A stretch of 64,000 bases of DNA from assembly GCA_949751835.1 (NCBI GenBank), contig CATKHK010000042.1, positions 248,001-312,000 on the forward strand, given 5' to 3'. Positions within the stretch are counted from its first letter, which is position 1, and each line of letters opens with the position of its first letter. The notes below the pieces were generated by a model that saw only the letters and a list, made by a program, of their open reading frames with translations, was not told the DNA's origin and made no database searches. Source of the stretch: Blepharisma japonicum. Its lineage: Eukaryota > Ciliophora > Heterotrichea > Heterotrichida > Blepharismidae. The translations under genes were made by a program, and so were the position numbers. Shown here in pieces: positions 41,144-51,131 of the stretch.

Positions 41144-43357
41144 TTACATATGAAAGCTATTTCTTAGTTCTCTATGGCTGCTTAACGGTGTTCCAGCTGA
41201 CAAATCAAAATTGACTCTTGACGAGTTAAAGTCAAACAAGCTTGATCTTCTTGTTCTCCGAGATGAAGGTGGAGGCAATGGTGCTTCTTCGCACATGTGT
41301 GGAAGCACAATATTGTCAAACGGCTCTTGTCCGCTTGCACTGTTTCAAGACTCTTTCAAAAAATTCCCTACCATGCTGATTAGCTGTTTTCTGCAATAGC
41401 TGTGGTTTCTGTATTTTATATTGGAAGGACTGTAATTTAAACACGCCATTTTAAATGCATTGAGCAATATTGGATTCTGGCCTGTGCAGCTTACACATTC
41501 TGGCTTAAGGGAAACAATTTGCCTTGATTTATTTGATGCGGTTTTGGGTTTTTGAGAAGAATCGGAGTAGCCTGAAAGATGGATGGCTTCACGGTCTTCT
41601 TCGTCTTGAGAGATAAGCTGGTGCAATACTTTTGAAAATTCAATTACTGCTGAAAGAAGTATGGATAATGTAAGGATTTTTTGGTCCAGTTTAGGAAATG
41701 CAGAATCTCTGCCAGATAGTTCTTGGCGAAGTTTTTGGATTTCATTGTTGATATCTACGGTATCTTTGCTGCGCTTTTTCATCATGAGATTGAGTTCACT
41801 GTGAAGCATGGAAAATCCGGTTTGATAGTCTTTTTGCTGATTAGAAATACTTTCAGACAGTTTTGAAATACTAAGATTTATTAAATCTGTAAGCTCAGAC
41901 TTGTTTTCATTCAATTTTTCAATTGAGTCCCTCAAAATCTGTAGCTCAGCCTCAACATAATTTTCAAGAGATTCTTCATATTCTCTATCTGTCTCTGCAT
42001 TATCAACAAAAATTTCATTATGTGGCTGCCCATATTGATTGTACATGACTGACTCGGCATCTTCATTTAAAGCTGAAATTGAAACGATAGTGTCTTTTTG
42101 ATATTTATTTTCTTCATTTGATTTATCTTCGTGGAAGCTTGCGTCACTCATCTCTGATGCTACGCTTTGACGGTATTGTGTCATATTTTCATCAGTCAAG
42201 ATTGAGAAGCTTTGAAAATTTGTAGGATTAGAAACTAGTTTGGTATTAGACACTTTTGGAGGAGATTTTGATCTAGATGGAGACATTGAGGAACCAGTCC
42301 TTGAGGCTATGCGCCGCTGCACATTGATTTCTTTGATTATTCTTGCTTTTTCTTCTTCCTCCTCAATTTTTTGCTTGAGGGTTTCAAGCTGAGATATTTG
42401 GTTTGAAATCAAGATTTGAGCTCTCTCTTGCAATTCTGGGATTTCATGAGGAATTTCAATACTTTTAGGCTGCTCTTCAACTTTTTCTTGGTAAGCAATT
42501 AATTTTTTCACTGATTTTATATCTAAAACTTCGCATAATTTTTCGTTTAAATTTACATCGATTTCATTTTTAAATTCTTTTGAAATATACTCAATAATTT
42601 TTTTGTCCTCCATAAGTAGATAATTACTTTTCTCTTCAATTATATTATCGATTTGCTTACGGTATTCTTTAAGCTCAATGACTCCAGCCTTTGACTTCTT
42701 TAAGTCCATAATCCTTGCAGCATTTTCTGCTACATTATTTTTTACGTTTTCTATGTCTCTTTTAATCATGCCAATATCCATTCCAATCTCAGGGATTCCT
42801 TTATTATTAAGTTCATTAATTCTATTTTCGCATTTGTCTATTTTTTCCATCATTTCTTCAGTTTCCTTATTCAGATTGATCATCATTTTTTTGATGTCTG
42901 CTTCGATTTTGTTAGTTTCTTCTTGTATTCATTTTTTATAGCTGTTGAGTTTCTTGAAATTCTCTTCCATGTCCTGCTTAAATGACTTTTGTCCTTCATC
43001 ATGATTTTTTATTCGGTTTTGGAAATCAGATATTTGAATTTTTGCCTCTTCAACTTCTGTTGAAAGCGCTTCTAATTTATGCACAAAATGAGCGTCTTGA
43101 ACTCTGAGATTTTCAAACATTTCTTGAGTTTTCCTTCCTAGCTCATCGTACCCTTGAGATTTTCTTATTAATTTGTCAACATTAAAGCTCATATCTTCGA
43201 AATCTTTCTGACGCTGGACATCGTGCCTTTTAAGTTTCTGTATCTGCTCCTCATGCTCTGTCCCTTTTCTTATTGTGGGTGTTAATAACTCAGACACAAT
43301 TCCACGGATTTTTGTTTCAAAATCAAATAAATTGAATTCAGAGATCACGGCTGTCAT
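41144..43357 (-). CDS. Large coiled-coil protein, function unknown
   Basis: One frame of 737 residues with two TGA Trp codons, TAA stop. Extended coiled coils cover about 15-320 and 400-530; between them is a Ser/Pro-rich basic segment (SSMSPSRSKSPPKVSN). A second small folded-looking part near 580-650 has a CVSCTGQNP pair. The C-terminal 70 residues are Arg/Ser-rich (SRRTRRSSLFDF). No motor or kinase motif. Starts 40 bp from the divergent PIG-A start and ends 43 bp from the U1-70K stop. Confidence 0.7.
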
Positions 43358-43397
43358 TTTAATTTATGCAATAAATAAATTAATATTAAAGGACTAA

Positions 43398-44738
43398 ATG
43401 CCACATAACATAGCATTTGTCTGTGATTTCTTTTATCCAAGACTAGGAGGCGTAGAAATGCATCAGTACCAGCTAGCTCAATGCTTAATTGAGCGTGGAC
43501 ATAAAGTTATCATAATTACTCATGCGTATGGAGATCGAACTGGTGTGAGATATCTAACAAATGGACTTAAAGTTTATTACTGCCCAGTAGTCCCCTTTGT
43601 AGACCAATGCTCCTTTCCAACTTTATTTGGCTTTTTCCCTCTTCTCCGCACAATTTTAATTAGAGAAAAAATCGAAATTGTTCATGCACATCAAGCAACA
43701 TCTTATCTTGGCCAAGAATCCATGATTCACGCGAAAACAATGGGTTATAAATGTGTGTATACAGACCATTCTTTGTTTGGGTTTTCAGATGCTGCGTGCA
43801 TACACATCAATAAAGTCTTGAAGTTCATTCTCTCTGATGTGGATCATGCAATATGTGTTTCTCATACAAATAAAGAAAATTTAGTGCTAAGAGCAAAATT
43901 TGACCCATATAAAATCTCAGTTATTCCCAATGCTGTAGATGCTTATAGGTTTACACCAGATCCGTCTGCTAGGTATCCGTTAAACACAATAAATATTGTG
44001 GTAGTGTCGAGGCTGACTTATAGAAAAGGAACGGATTTATTGGTAGATGTAATACCCGCTATCGCAGCGATGTTTCCAGAAGCTTATTTTATTATTGGTG
44101 GAGGAGGTCCGAAAAGACAGTTGCTGGAAGAAATTAAAGAAAAGCACCACCTGCATAATAGGATGGAGTTGCTTGGTCCTATACCTCATAACCAAGTGAG
44201 AAATGTATTGGTTCGAGGTCACATCTTTTTAAATACTTCTCTCACTGAAGCTTTCTGTATTGCAATTGTAGAAGCTGCAAGCTGCGGATTGAAAATTGTG
44301 ACAACAGATGTGGGAGGTATTACTGAAGTGCTACCACAACATATGGTATATTTAGCGAAGCCCGACCCTAAATATATAATTGAGGCGCTATGCAAAGCAA
44401 TTCCACTTGCAAGAGAAGTCCCTTCACAAGAATATCATGAAGAGGTGTTAAATATGTACAACTGGAGAAATGTGGCTGAAAGAACTGAAAAAGTGTACGA
44501 TAACTTACCAACAGTAAAGAATCCTCTTATAAACAGATTCAAGAGAGCTGGAGGCTTTGGGCCGTGGGCTGGGATTTTAGGTGTATTAATCGCAGCCTTA
44601 GATTTCTTAGTGTTCATGATCATTTGCTGGTATAAGCCAGTTGAGACTATTGAGGAGGCTCCTGATTTCCCATACCAAAAATATAAGCAGAACAAGCAAA
44701 AGTATGGAGATCATTCATTTTCAGTTTATAAAGATTAG
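43398..44738 (+). CDS. PIGA: PIG-A, catalytic subunit of GPI-GlcNAc transferase
   Basis: First step of GPI-anchor synthesis: GlcNAc from UDP-GlcNAc to phosphatidylinositol, on the cytosolic face of the ER. Encodes 446 residues, no TGA codons, TAG stop. GT4-type fold: the N-terminal CDFFYPRLGGVEMHQYQLAQ, AHQATSYLGQESMIHAKTMG, YTDHSLFGFSDA and the C-terminal VVSRLTYRKGTDLLVDVIP and EAFCIAIVEAASCGLKIVTT (E-x7-E motif) all match PIG-A closely. A single C-terminal TM helix lies at about 392-416 (GILGVLIAALDFLVFMIICW). The CDP-DAG synthase gene begins 17 bp after this stop. Confidence 0.94.
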   Translation: MPHNIAFVCDFFYPRLGGVEMHQYQLAQCLIERGHKVIIITHAYGDRTGVRYLTNGLKVYYCPVVPFVDQCSFPTLFGFFPLLRTILIREKIEIVHAHQATSYLGQESMIHAKTMGYKCVYTDHSLFGFSDAACIHINKVLKFILSDVDHAICVSHTNKENLVLRAKFDPYKISVIPNAVDAYRFTPDPSARYPLNTINIVVVSRLTYRKGTDLLVDVIPAIAAMFPEAYFIIGGGGPKRQLLEEIKEKHHLHNRMELLGPIPHNQVRNVLVRGHIFLNTSLTEAFCIAIVEAASCGLKIVTTDVGGITEVLPQHMVYLAKPDPKYIIEALCKAIPLAREVPSQEYHEEVLNMYNWRNVAERTEKVYDNLPTVKNPLINRFKRAGGFGPWAGILGVLIAALDFLVFMIICWYKPVETIEEAPDFPYQKYKQNKQKYGDHSFSVYKD

Positions 44739-44755
44739 AATAATTATTAATAACC

Positions 44756-45796
44756 ATGTCAGATATAAAGACACGTGTTCTAACTGGAATTGTTGGAGTA
44801 ACTCTTTTATGGGCAGGCTTGGAGTCTTATAAACTTGGTGTCTCAATTTTGATTTTCGCATTAATACTTGCATTTCGTGAATATAGTGTGATTTTCAATA
44901 GAATAACGTCATCACAGACTGGGAAGGAAGAAGAAGGCTATATTAAAGAACTAGGGTCCAGCTGGGTTTGCTACATGGCTATATTCTCTTTTGTGCTATC
45001 TGCAACAAAATCCGACAGAAATGATGCTGAAAAATATTTGTGTTGAAATTTTTTGCTGTTTGTGGTCCTTGTAAACTTCAATAGAATATACAAATATTCC
45101 AGGTTTTGTGCCAAAATTTCAGTGCTCAAGAAAAAACAAAGGAAAGCTGAAAAAAATGAAAAAGTTAATGGTAAAGTAGAAGAGGAGGAGTAAAAAGTAT
45201 TTAGCGAGATTTTTATGGATATTTACAAATTTGTAAGGATTTCTACTCTCTGTTTTAATTTTATCCTTGGTGATTTGTTTTTTATTTTGTGTATTGTGTT
45301 TCCTATGACATATGCGGTTTTATTGTTGAATTTGCCGTAAACTTTATTTAGAAATGGAAATGGATATGTGTTTGTTTGGCTTTTCAGCACTTTTCAAACT
45401 GATAATGGTGCTTTATTTTTCGGCAAGATGTTTGGAAAAAATCACATTTTTCCTTCAATTTCTCCTAAAAAAACAAGAGAAGGGGCATTTGGAGCTTATA
45501 TTTTAAACTTTGTGTCGATGATCGTGTTAATGCTCTTTGGAGGAAGCTGGATAATACCAGAATTATCATTCGCAGATATTTGCTTAATTACATTTATGGT
45601 AAAATCCATATAGAGCTCAACACAAGGGATTCTTGGCGATGCTGCGGAGAGTTTCGTAAAAAGAGTTGCCATGGTAAAAGACTCAGGATCAAGTGTTCCT
45701 GGTCATGGCGGTATTTTAGATAGAATCGACTCATTGATTTTAGGTGCTCCAATTATCTACTATTATACGCTTTACAATTTAGATAAAACTATTTAA
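44756..45796 (+). CDS. CDS1: Phosphatidate cytidylyltransferase (CDP-diacylglycerol synthase)
   Basis: Makes CDP-DAG from phosphatidic acid and CTP, feeding phosphatidylinositol synthesis. Four exons (introns 45190-45204, 45337-45351, 45599-45613) give 331 residues with about 7 TM helices; one Trp is TGA. It carries the CdsA elements: TDNGALFFGKMFGKN, SPKKTREGAFGA, and the signature GDAAESFVKRVAMVKDSGS followed by PGHGGILDRIDS with the catalytic Asp residues. It is shorter than animal CDS1 (about 460 aa). Its stop overlaps the convergent neighbour's stop within TTTAA. The 17-bp spacing behind PIG-A, which consumes PI, suggests shared control. Confidence 0.92.
45190..45204 (+). other. 15-nt intron, CDP-DAG synthase intron 1
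   Basis: GTAAAAAGTATTTAG, phase 2; A at position 10. Confidence 0.9.
45337..45351 (+). other. 15-nt intron, CDP-DAG synthase intron 2
   Basis: GTAAACTTTATTTAG, phase 2; A at position 10. Confidence 0.9.
45599..45613 (+). other. 15-nt intron, CDP-DAG synthase intron 3
   Basis: GTAAAATCCATATAG, phase 0; A at position 10. Confidence 0.9.
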
Positions 45797-46773
45797 GCTG
45801 CAGGTTGTCTATTCTGTGTGCATCCAGGGTTAGATTTTCTTCTTGCATAATAATAATTACTTGACAAATACTTGGGCTCAGCGGGGTCCTTTGCTTTCAC
45901 TGGCTTAATCCTCGCTGTTTCAGTTTTATGGCCAGCCTTGTCTATAGATAGCCTCATGGTCGAGTTTTTGACAAAAGTTGACATAAAAGGACCGTTAAGA
46001 AAAGAGTCAGCGATATTCATTATGTCTCCATCTTCTTGCTTTTTTATAGACTTTTTATCAAAATTATTTGCTTTAGAGTACTTAGGAGTATAGGTACTAA
46101 ATGTTTTGTCTTGATCTTTGTTAAATAAATCTAAAGCGTCAATCTGCTTTTGAATATTTAGGTACTCATCAAAGACTGATAAAGATCGATCAAAATTAGT
46201 CTCTATTAGATGGGGGACATGGGAACTTGTGGGAGTTTTGGACTCTGATTTATTTTGTATTTGTAATGATGTAGATCTAGCAGTTTTTCTGGTTGAATTC
46301 TCTGGGGATTTCTTTTTATGCCTTTGTGAATGGCAAGAATCACTGCCATTTACATTGGATCTTTTTGTTGTGTGGCTTCTGTCTCTTTCTGAAGAACTTG
46401 AATGGTGGCCTTGAGAAAGATTTGCTTCTTTTGACTTATTCTGAGTGTTCAAAATCTCAGGATTTTCGGGTCCATTTTTAAATCTTGGTGTTTCTTTAAC
46501 GATCTCGTCCTTTGCCACCCCAGTAAACGATATACTCTGACAATTTTCTTTGTTAGTTTTAACTTTTGAATCAGTTTTTAGATTATTGTCTTCTTTTGGC
46601 AATCCATTGTTAGCACTATTTTTATGCTTTTGCGCTTCTTTGGAGTCTAAGTGTTGACTGTTAGCTGAATTAATTCCTTGCAGTATTAATCCAAGCAATA
46701 TTCGCTTCCAATCTTTAATTGTGAATGGTTCTAGGTACTCTCTGACAACTGGATGATTTAAAAAATACTCCAT
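45793..46773 (-). CDS. Unknown protein with a short conserved-looking N-terminal helix domain
   Basis: Encodes 326 residues, from the ATG at 46773 (MEYFLNHPVVREYLEPFTIK); a TTG 12 bases upstream is in frame but unlikely to be used. The first 35 residues (continuing DWKRILLGLILQGINS) are hydrophobic/aromatic and folded-looking, resembling a short N-terminal motif seen in several ciliary or centrosomal proteins of protists, though I cannot name it. The rest is Ser/Lys/Asn-rich and disordered. TAA stop overlaps that of the convergent CDP-DAG synthase gene. Start lies 28 bp downstream of the next minus-strand gene. Confidence 0.65.
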   Translation of the reverse strand: MEYFLNHPVVREYLEPFTIKDWKRILLGLILQGINSANSQHLDSKEAQKHKNSANNGLPKEDNNLKTDSKVKTNKENCQSISFTGVAKDEIVKETPRFKNGPENPEILNTQNKSKEANLSQGHHSSSSERDRSHTTKRSNVNGSDSCHSQRHKKKSPENSTRKTARSTSLQIQNKSESKTPTSSHVPHLIETNFDRSLSVFDEYLNIQKQIDALDLFNKDQDKTFSTYTPKYSKANNFDKKSIKKQEDGDIMNIADSFLNGPFMSTFVKNSTMRLSIDKAGHKTETARIKPVKAKDPAEPKYLSSNYYYARRKSNPGCTQNRQPAA

Positions 46774-46801
46774 TTTATTTAACAATAACGTTTATATTTT
46801 G

Positions 46802-47638
46802 TTAATATATTACACAGCTTTCACAAAACTCAAGATCTTTATGGATTTCAGGGAAAAATGATTTAAACCTGCCCTCTGTATACTCAATTTTTAAAGCCCT
46901 TAATAAATCCTCAAAATAAATCTCATATTTTAGTTCTTCTGATTTAAGCTTTTCATCGCATTTCACCAACTCTTCATTAAGCAATTTCTCTTTATCTCTG
47001 TTAGAAATTTTTATTAAAATCTCAGCTTCAATTATGTAATTTTCGGAAGATTGCGCTACTAGGAGTCGATGTTCGCTTTTTTCTAAAACTTTCAAAATAT
47101 GCAAATTTCCAAATGCATCTTTATAATTTATTTTAATTTTCCCAATGGACATCTCATCAGAAAAGATATTAATTTTTCCCTTTTCAAATAAATCAATTTG
47201 CATATCAATAATCTGCCCTTCTTTTAAAATAGACATTTGATTTGAATTTGTTAATACGCAATTGATATCAAGGTCTTTTCGAATTTTCAAAGTTTTTATA
47301 TTTCAGACTGCTGAAGAGCTGCTATCTTCAAGTAGTTTTATTTTGCCGAGAACTCTTATTATTTCACTTCTAATTTGAAGAATTGTTGCTCTTCTCAGGT
47401 GAGACGTTGATTTTTCTCTTTGCTTTTCTAATATAAATTGAGACACATTTTGTGCAAATAATTTGTGTTTTTGGTCCGAATCATATAGAATTTGATGCAA
47501 CTGCTTGGATACCTCTAAATTTTTAGGGTTCTGAAGAAAATAAGGCATATTTGGTAATGACCCATTCGGATGCATGATTTTACAGTTTGCAAGAACAGCT
47601 CGATATAGTTGGATTTTTTCAGATCTTTCGTTTCCCAT
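46802..47638 (-). CDS. Unknown protein (278 aa)
   Basis: One frame with a TGA Trp (SSAVWNIKTLK), TAA stop. The N-terminal 110 residues are helical and polar, starting MGNERSEKIQLYRAVLANCK. The C-terminal half shows alternating beta-type stretches (INIFSDEMSIGKIKINYKDA, then HRLLVAQSSENYIIEAEIL) followed by a coil. No TM segment or known motif. MG at the N-terminus could be an N-myristoylation site (MGNERSEK), an inference only. It is divergent from importin alpha (110 bp between starts). Confidence 0.62.
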
Positions 47639-47748
47639 TTGATAACTTAATAAATATATTATATATTATCTGCACGCGACCATTATAAATCTTAAATCAA
47701 ATATCAGCACTTTTCTATCCATATTGGCGGGTTATATTAATTAGGATT

Positions 47749-49323
47749 ATGCAAAAAACAAGCGAAAGATTATTGGATAGAAATAAAGAGTTCCAAAAAT
47801 CTATAGACCCAGAGGAATTCGCAAAATCCAGAGAAAGCTTTTCAGTCGAGCTCAGGAAATCAAAGAGGTTAGAGACTGTCTTAAAAAGAAGAGCAATTTG
47901 CACTGAAACTGAGACTAGTGAAGTTCCTTTTGTTCTTTTATCAATATTTCCACAGTTAGGCAACCCAGCAACTGAAAGGAGAGCTAAGCTGGAATGTTTA
48001 ATACAAATTTTCAATACACAAAATTCCTATGAAATAGTGAAATTTGCATTAATTGAACTAAGAAAACATTTAGCATCAAGTAATAAAGATCCACCTTTTC
48101 AAGATATTTTTGAGCTTGGGTTTGTTTCTTATTTGATTTCCTTTTTAAATCAAAATAATCCATGCGATTTAATTTCAGAATCTGCTTGATGCTTATGCAA
48201 TTTAGCAGCTGGAGATAATGCATACTGCGCATTTTTAGTAGATCAAGGAATCTTAAGAGCAGCCTTTCCACTTATTGATATAAAAAATCTTGAAATTTCT
48301 GAACATGTAATATGATGTATAGCAAATCTAGCAGGAGAGTCAGAGGAAATAAGAAAAGCTATTGCATCATATCATTATATTGAAACAATATTAGATTTAG
48401 TAGAAATACAAGATTTACCTTTAAATATCTATGATGTGGCTTGGTTTTCTTTAAGCAACATTTTTAGGACTTTTGTACCTTCAATTGAATTGTTAGAATC
48501 AGTTGTGCGAACAATTAAAAATTTTTTGAGAAATAAGCATTCAAATATTGCATCAAATTGCTTGTTCATTCTTTCTTATTTATCAAATCTAGGGAAAGAA
48601 TATGCTAACACAATAATAAATTCAGGAATTTTAAGTGAAATTTTACCATTAATGCATTCGCTTCAAATAAATATTCAATATCCAGCTATAAAAATATTTG
48701 CAAATATCTTAAGTGAAGGAAGACCAGAAACACAAGCTCTCATAAATATGAGAATTTTAGACTATCTTGCTTCTACTGTAAATTCTATCAGCAAAAAAAT
48801 CAGAAAAGAAAGCTTATTTGCACTAAGTAATGTTACAGCTGGCACACAAACTCAGATTGCGCAGGCAGTTGATCATATAGTCATGATAAATGCAATGAAA
48901 AAGCTGAGTGACTCTTCAAGAGAGGTAAAACTGGAAGCTTCATATGTTTTTAGCAATGCTATTCATGGTGGATCTTGCGACTCGATTTTGAAACTTGTTG
49001 GCTCTGGGTTATTGAAATATCTCTCACAAGCACTTGAATATAGTGAACTCGCGTTTGCTAAAAATTTAGTCTTTATTTGCAAAGGGGTCTTAGATGCATA
49101 TGAGTATGGTCTGCAGAATAAAATACCATTTGATTTTGATGTGATTGATTTATTCAAAGACTCAGGCTGTTTAGAAGGGCTGGAAGATTTAAAAGACGAA
49201 ATACAAGTACAAGATCAATGACTTTATAATGAAATTGTAGAAATACTTTCTAAATATTTTGGGTATGGTGAAGATGAAGGAGTACCAGGTGGGAGTGAAA
49301 GAATTAACACATATTCATTTTAA
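47749..49323 (+). CDS. Importin alpha (karyopherin alpha), nuclear import adaptor
   Basis: Binds classical NLS cargo and importin beta. One frame of 524 residues with three TGA Trp codons; TAA stop. The N-terminal importin-beta-binding region is basic (SRESFSVELRKSKRLETVLK, then RR). ARM repeats follow (about 90-460). The NLS-binding Trp/Asn ladder is visible: SAWCLCNLAAGD, VIWCIANLAGES, VAWFSLSNIF; two of these Trp are TGA, at positions conserved as Trp in all importin alphas. Later repeats are more divergent (SLFALSNVTAGTQ, EASYVFSNAIHGGS), where the ladder Trp is replaced, so minor-site binding may be weak. Protein kinase or beta-catenin relatives are excluded by the IBB domain. Confidence 0.9.
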
Positions 49324-49487
49324 TGAAAAAAAATATTAATTAATTTTGCTATTTTAAATCAGTATTTCTTTTAAGCCTAGATATTTAACTAAATGATGGT
49401 TTCTCATAAAATTAGAGGATATGATTATAATTATATATATAAAAAGCATCTTTTAAAATCAATTTAGTCCTACAATTACAAATTAAA

Positions 49488-50186
49488 ATGTCCTCAAAAT
49501 CTATTCCTCACATAACAAGTCCTACGAATTTAAAAACAAACCAAGACCAAATAAAAAGTTCAAAATCTCTTCCAAACCTTGAACGCATCAGCTCTCAGCA
49601 CAATCAAAAATTCAGTATTACTTCTCGTTCTCAGCGTAGAATCATTCAGTTTTCAAAAGGCCCGAATGATAATAAATCTTGAAAAGTTGGAAAATATTAC
49701 ACTAATTCAGGAATTTATAATGCAAATATTGCAAAATCAAGCTCATATTCGAGCTTAGCTTCAAATACAACAAGAAGTGACAGTAGATTTTCTTTATCAA
49801 CCCAAAATTCATTAGCACCATTATTCGAATTTCCAAAAATACAAGAAAGGCCTTTTCACCCGAATAAAGAATCAAATGAAGGCTGGGATCCAGCTGTGAA
49901 AAAGACATCAATGATAAATTATCAATATAGCGATTATAACCCTATCACCCTTGCTGCAGTTCCAGCTCGCACTCCAACTGCGAATTCTCATAGACAAGGA
50001 GTATTTTGTGAGTACATAGACCATTGCAAACTTAACAACAAAAGGCTTGATACTGCATACCAAGACACACTTAAAGCTAATCCAAGAGCATTTTATAAAA
50101 AATCTGGAGAGTTTACAGAACACAATGTAAATTGTATTAAATTAGGTGGAGTAGGACCATTTTTCACATCTCAAAAGTCTACCTAA
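49488..50186 (+). CDS. Unknown protein, possibly cilium-associated
   Basis: Encodes 232 residues with one TGA Trp (NKSWKVGKYY), TAA stop. Residues 1-130 are Ser/Asn-rich and disordered. The C-terminal 100 residues (INYQYSDYNPITLAAVPART, then QGVFCEYIDHCKLNNKRLDT and KLGGVGPFFTSQKST) are compact and Tyr/Phe-rich, in the style of small microtubule inner or flagellar-associated proteins. This comparison is stylistic; I cannot assign a family. Confidence 0.6.
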
Positions 50187-51131
50187 AATTAAGTAAAATA
50201 AATTAATTTCCATCCCACTAATATACGCTGTTTTAGTAGCAATTTTATTCGAGTTTATAAATTTAAACCAATTATTATAAAAATATGTAAATTTTAATCA
50301 ACTAGGCTTCCAGACTTTTGATCCTTTATTTCCAATTTGCACTTCATATACTTAATATATACTTAGACATATATGAGCTTAATTCTAATTGTGATATTGA
50401 TAAAATACCATATTGGATTAAATATGAGGCTTATAATATTTATTTGCAAAATGATGAAGATGTAAGGGCTCCCTCTACTGCACAGTAATGATTCCTTATA
50501 CTGATCTATTTCTATATAATGATGATTTAATCCTTATCTACATTGTCAGATTAATGACGATAAGTTTTTCCTGAATCAAAAAAATTTTTAAATTTGATAT
50601 TTATAAGGTGATAAAAATTTAATAAAGCTCTTACATCTTAACAGATCCCTAAGACCTTGAGTTTTACTAGTATATATAATATGATTCAGGAATCTTCCTT
50701 TTCTCTTTAAAGTCAGGATAAGCATGTCAGAACTAAAATACATTTTAAAATAACTAGAAAGATATTTTAAAATCAAAACTCATGGTCGGTTTCATTCTAT
50801 TTCAGTTTAGAGATTATATCTTTCGAAAGAACGAATAAAATCGTAATATTTTAAAAAAATGCCCACTAATGATATAAAAATTATTATATCATCTGTTGTT
50901 TATATAAATATTAAAAGACATAAATATTTCATAATGAATTATTACAAAAGAATGAGCGTTTCTAGCGATTAGATTTTGATTGTAGATATGATAGATTTCT
51001 TGTAATGTCTGCAGTAGGCAATTCAGCTTATATCAAAATGAAAATCGTGTTTTTTAAATACATTTAAAGTTTGCCTTTTTAATATTTCTATTTTTTATTT
51101 TCGACTTTAAGCAAGCAACTTTCAGAATAAA
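50187..51131. other. Longest gene-free stretch of the window
   Basis: About 945 AT-rich bases. No convincing reading frame under UGA=Trp, no tRNA fold, no microsatellite. An 11-bp inverted pair is present (TTCCTGAATCA at 50568-50578 and its complement at 50682-50692), which is near what chance allows. A non-coding RNA cannot be excluded. Confidence 0.4.

Noticed and set aside
50568-50692. 11-bp inverted repeat, possible ends of a small mobile element.
   Set aside because: One 11-bp match in about 1 kb of AT-rich DNA is close to chance; no TA target duplication or internal structure seen.
50588-50776. Minus-strand open frame of about 62 codons in the largest gap.
   Set aside because: No ATG near its start, not protein-like in composition, and no homology recognised.
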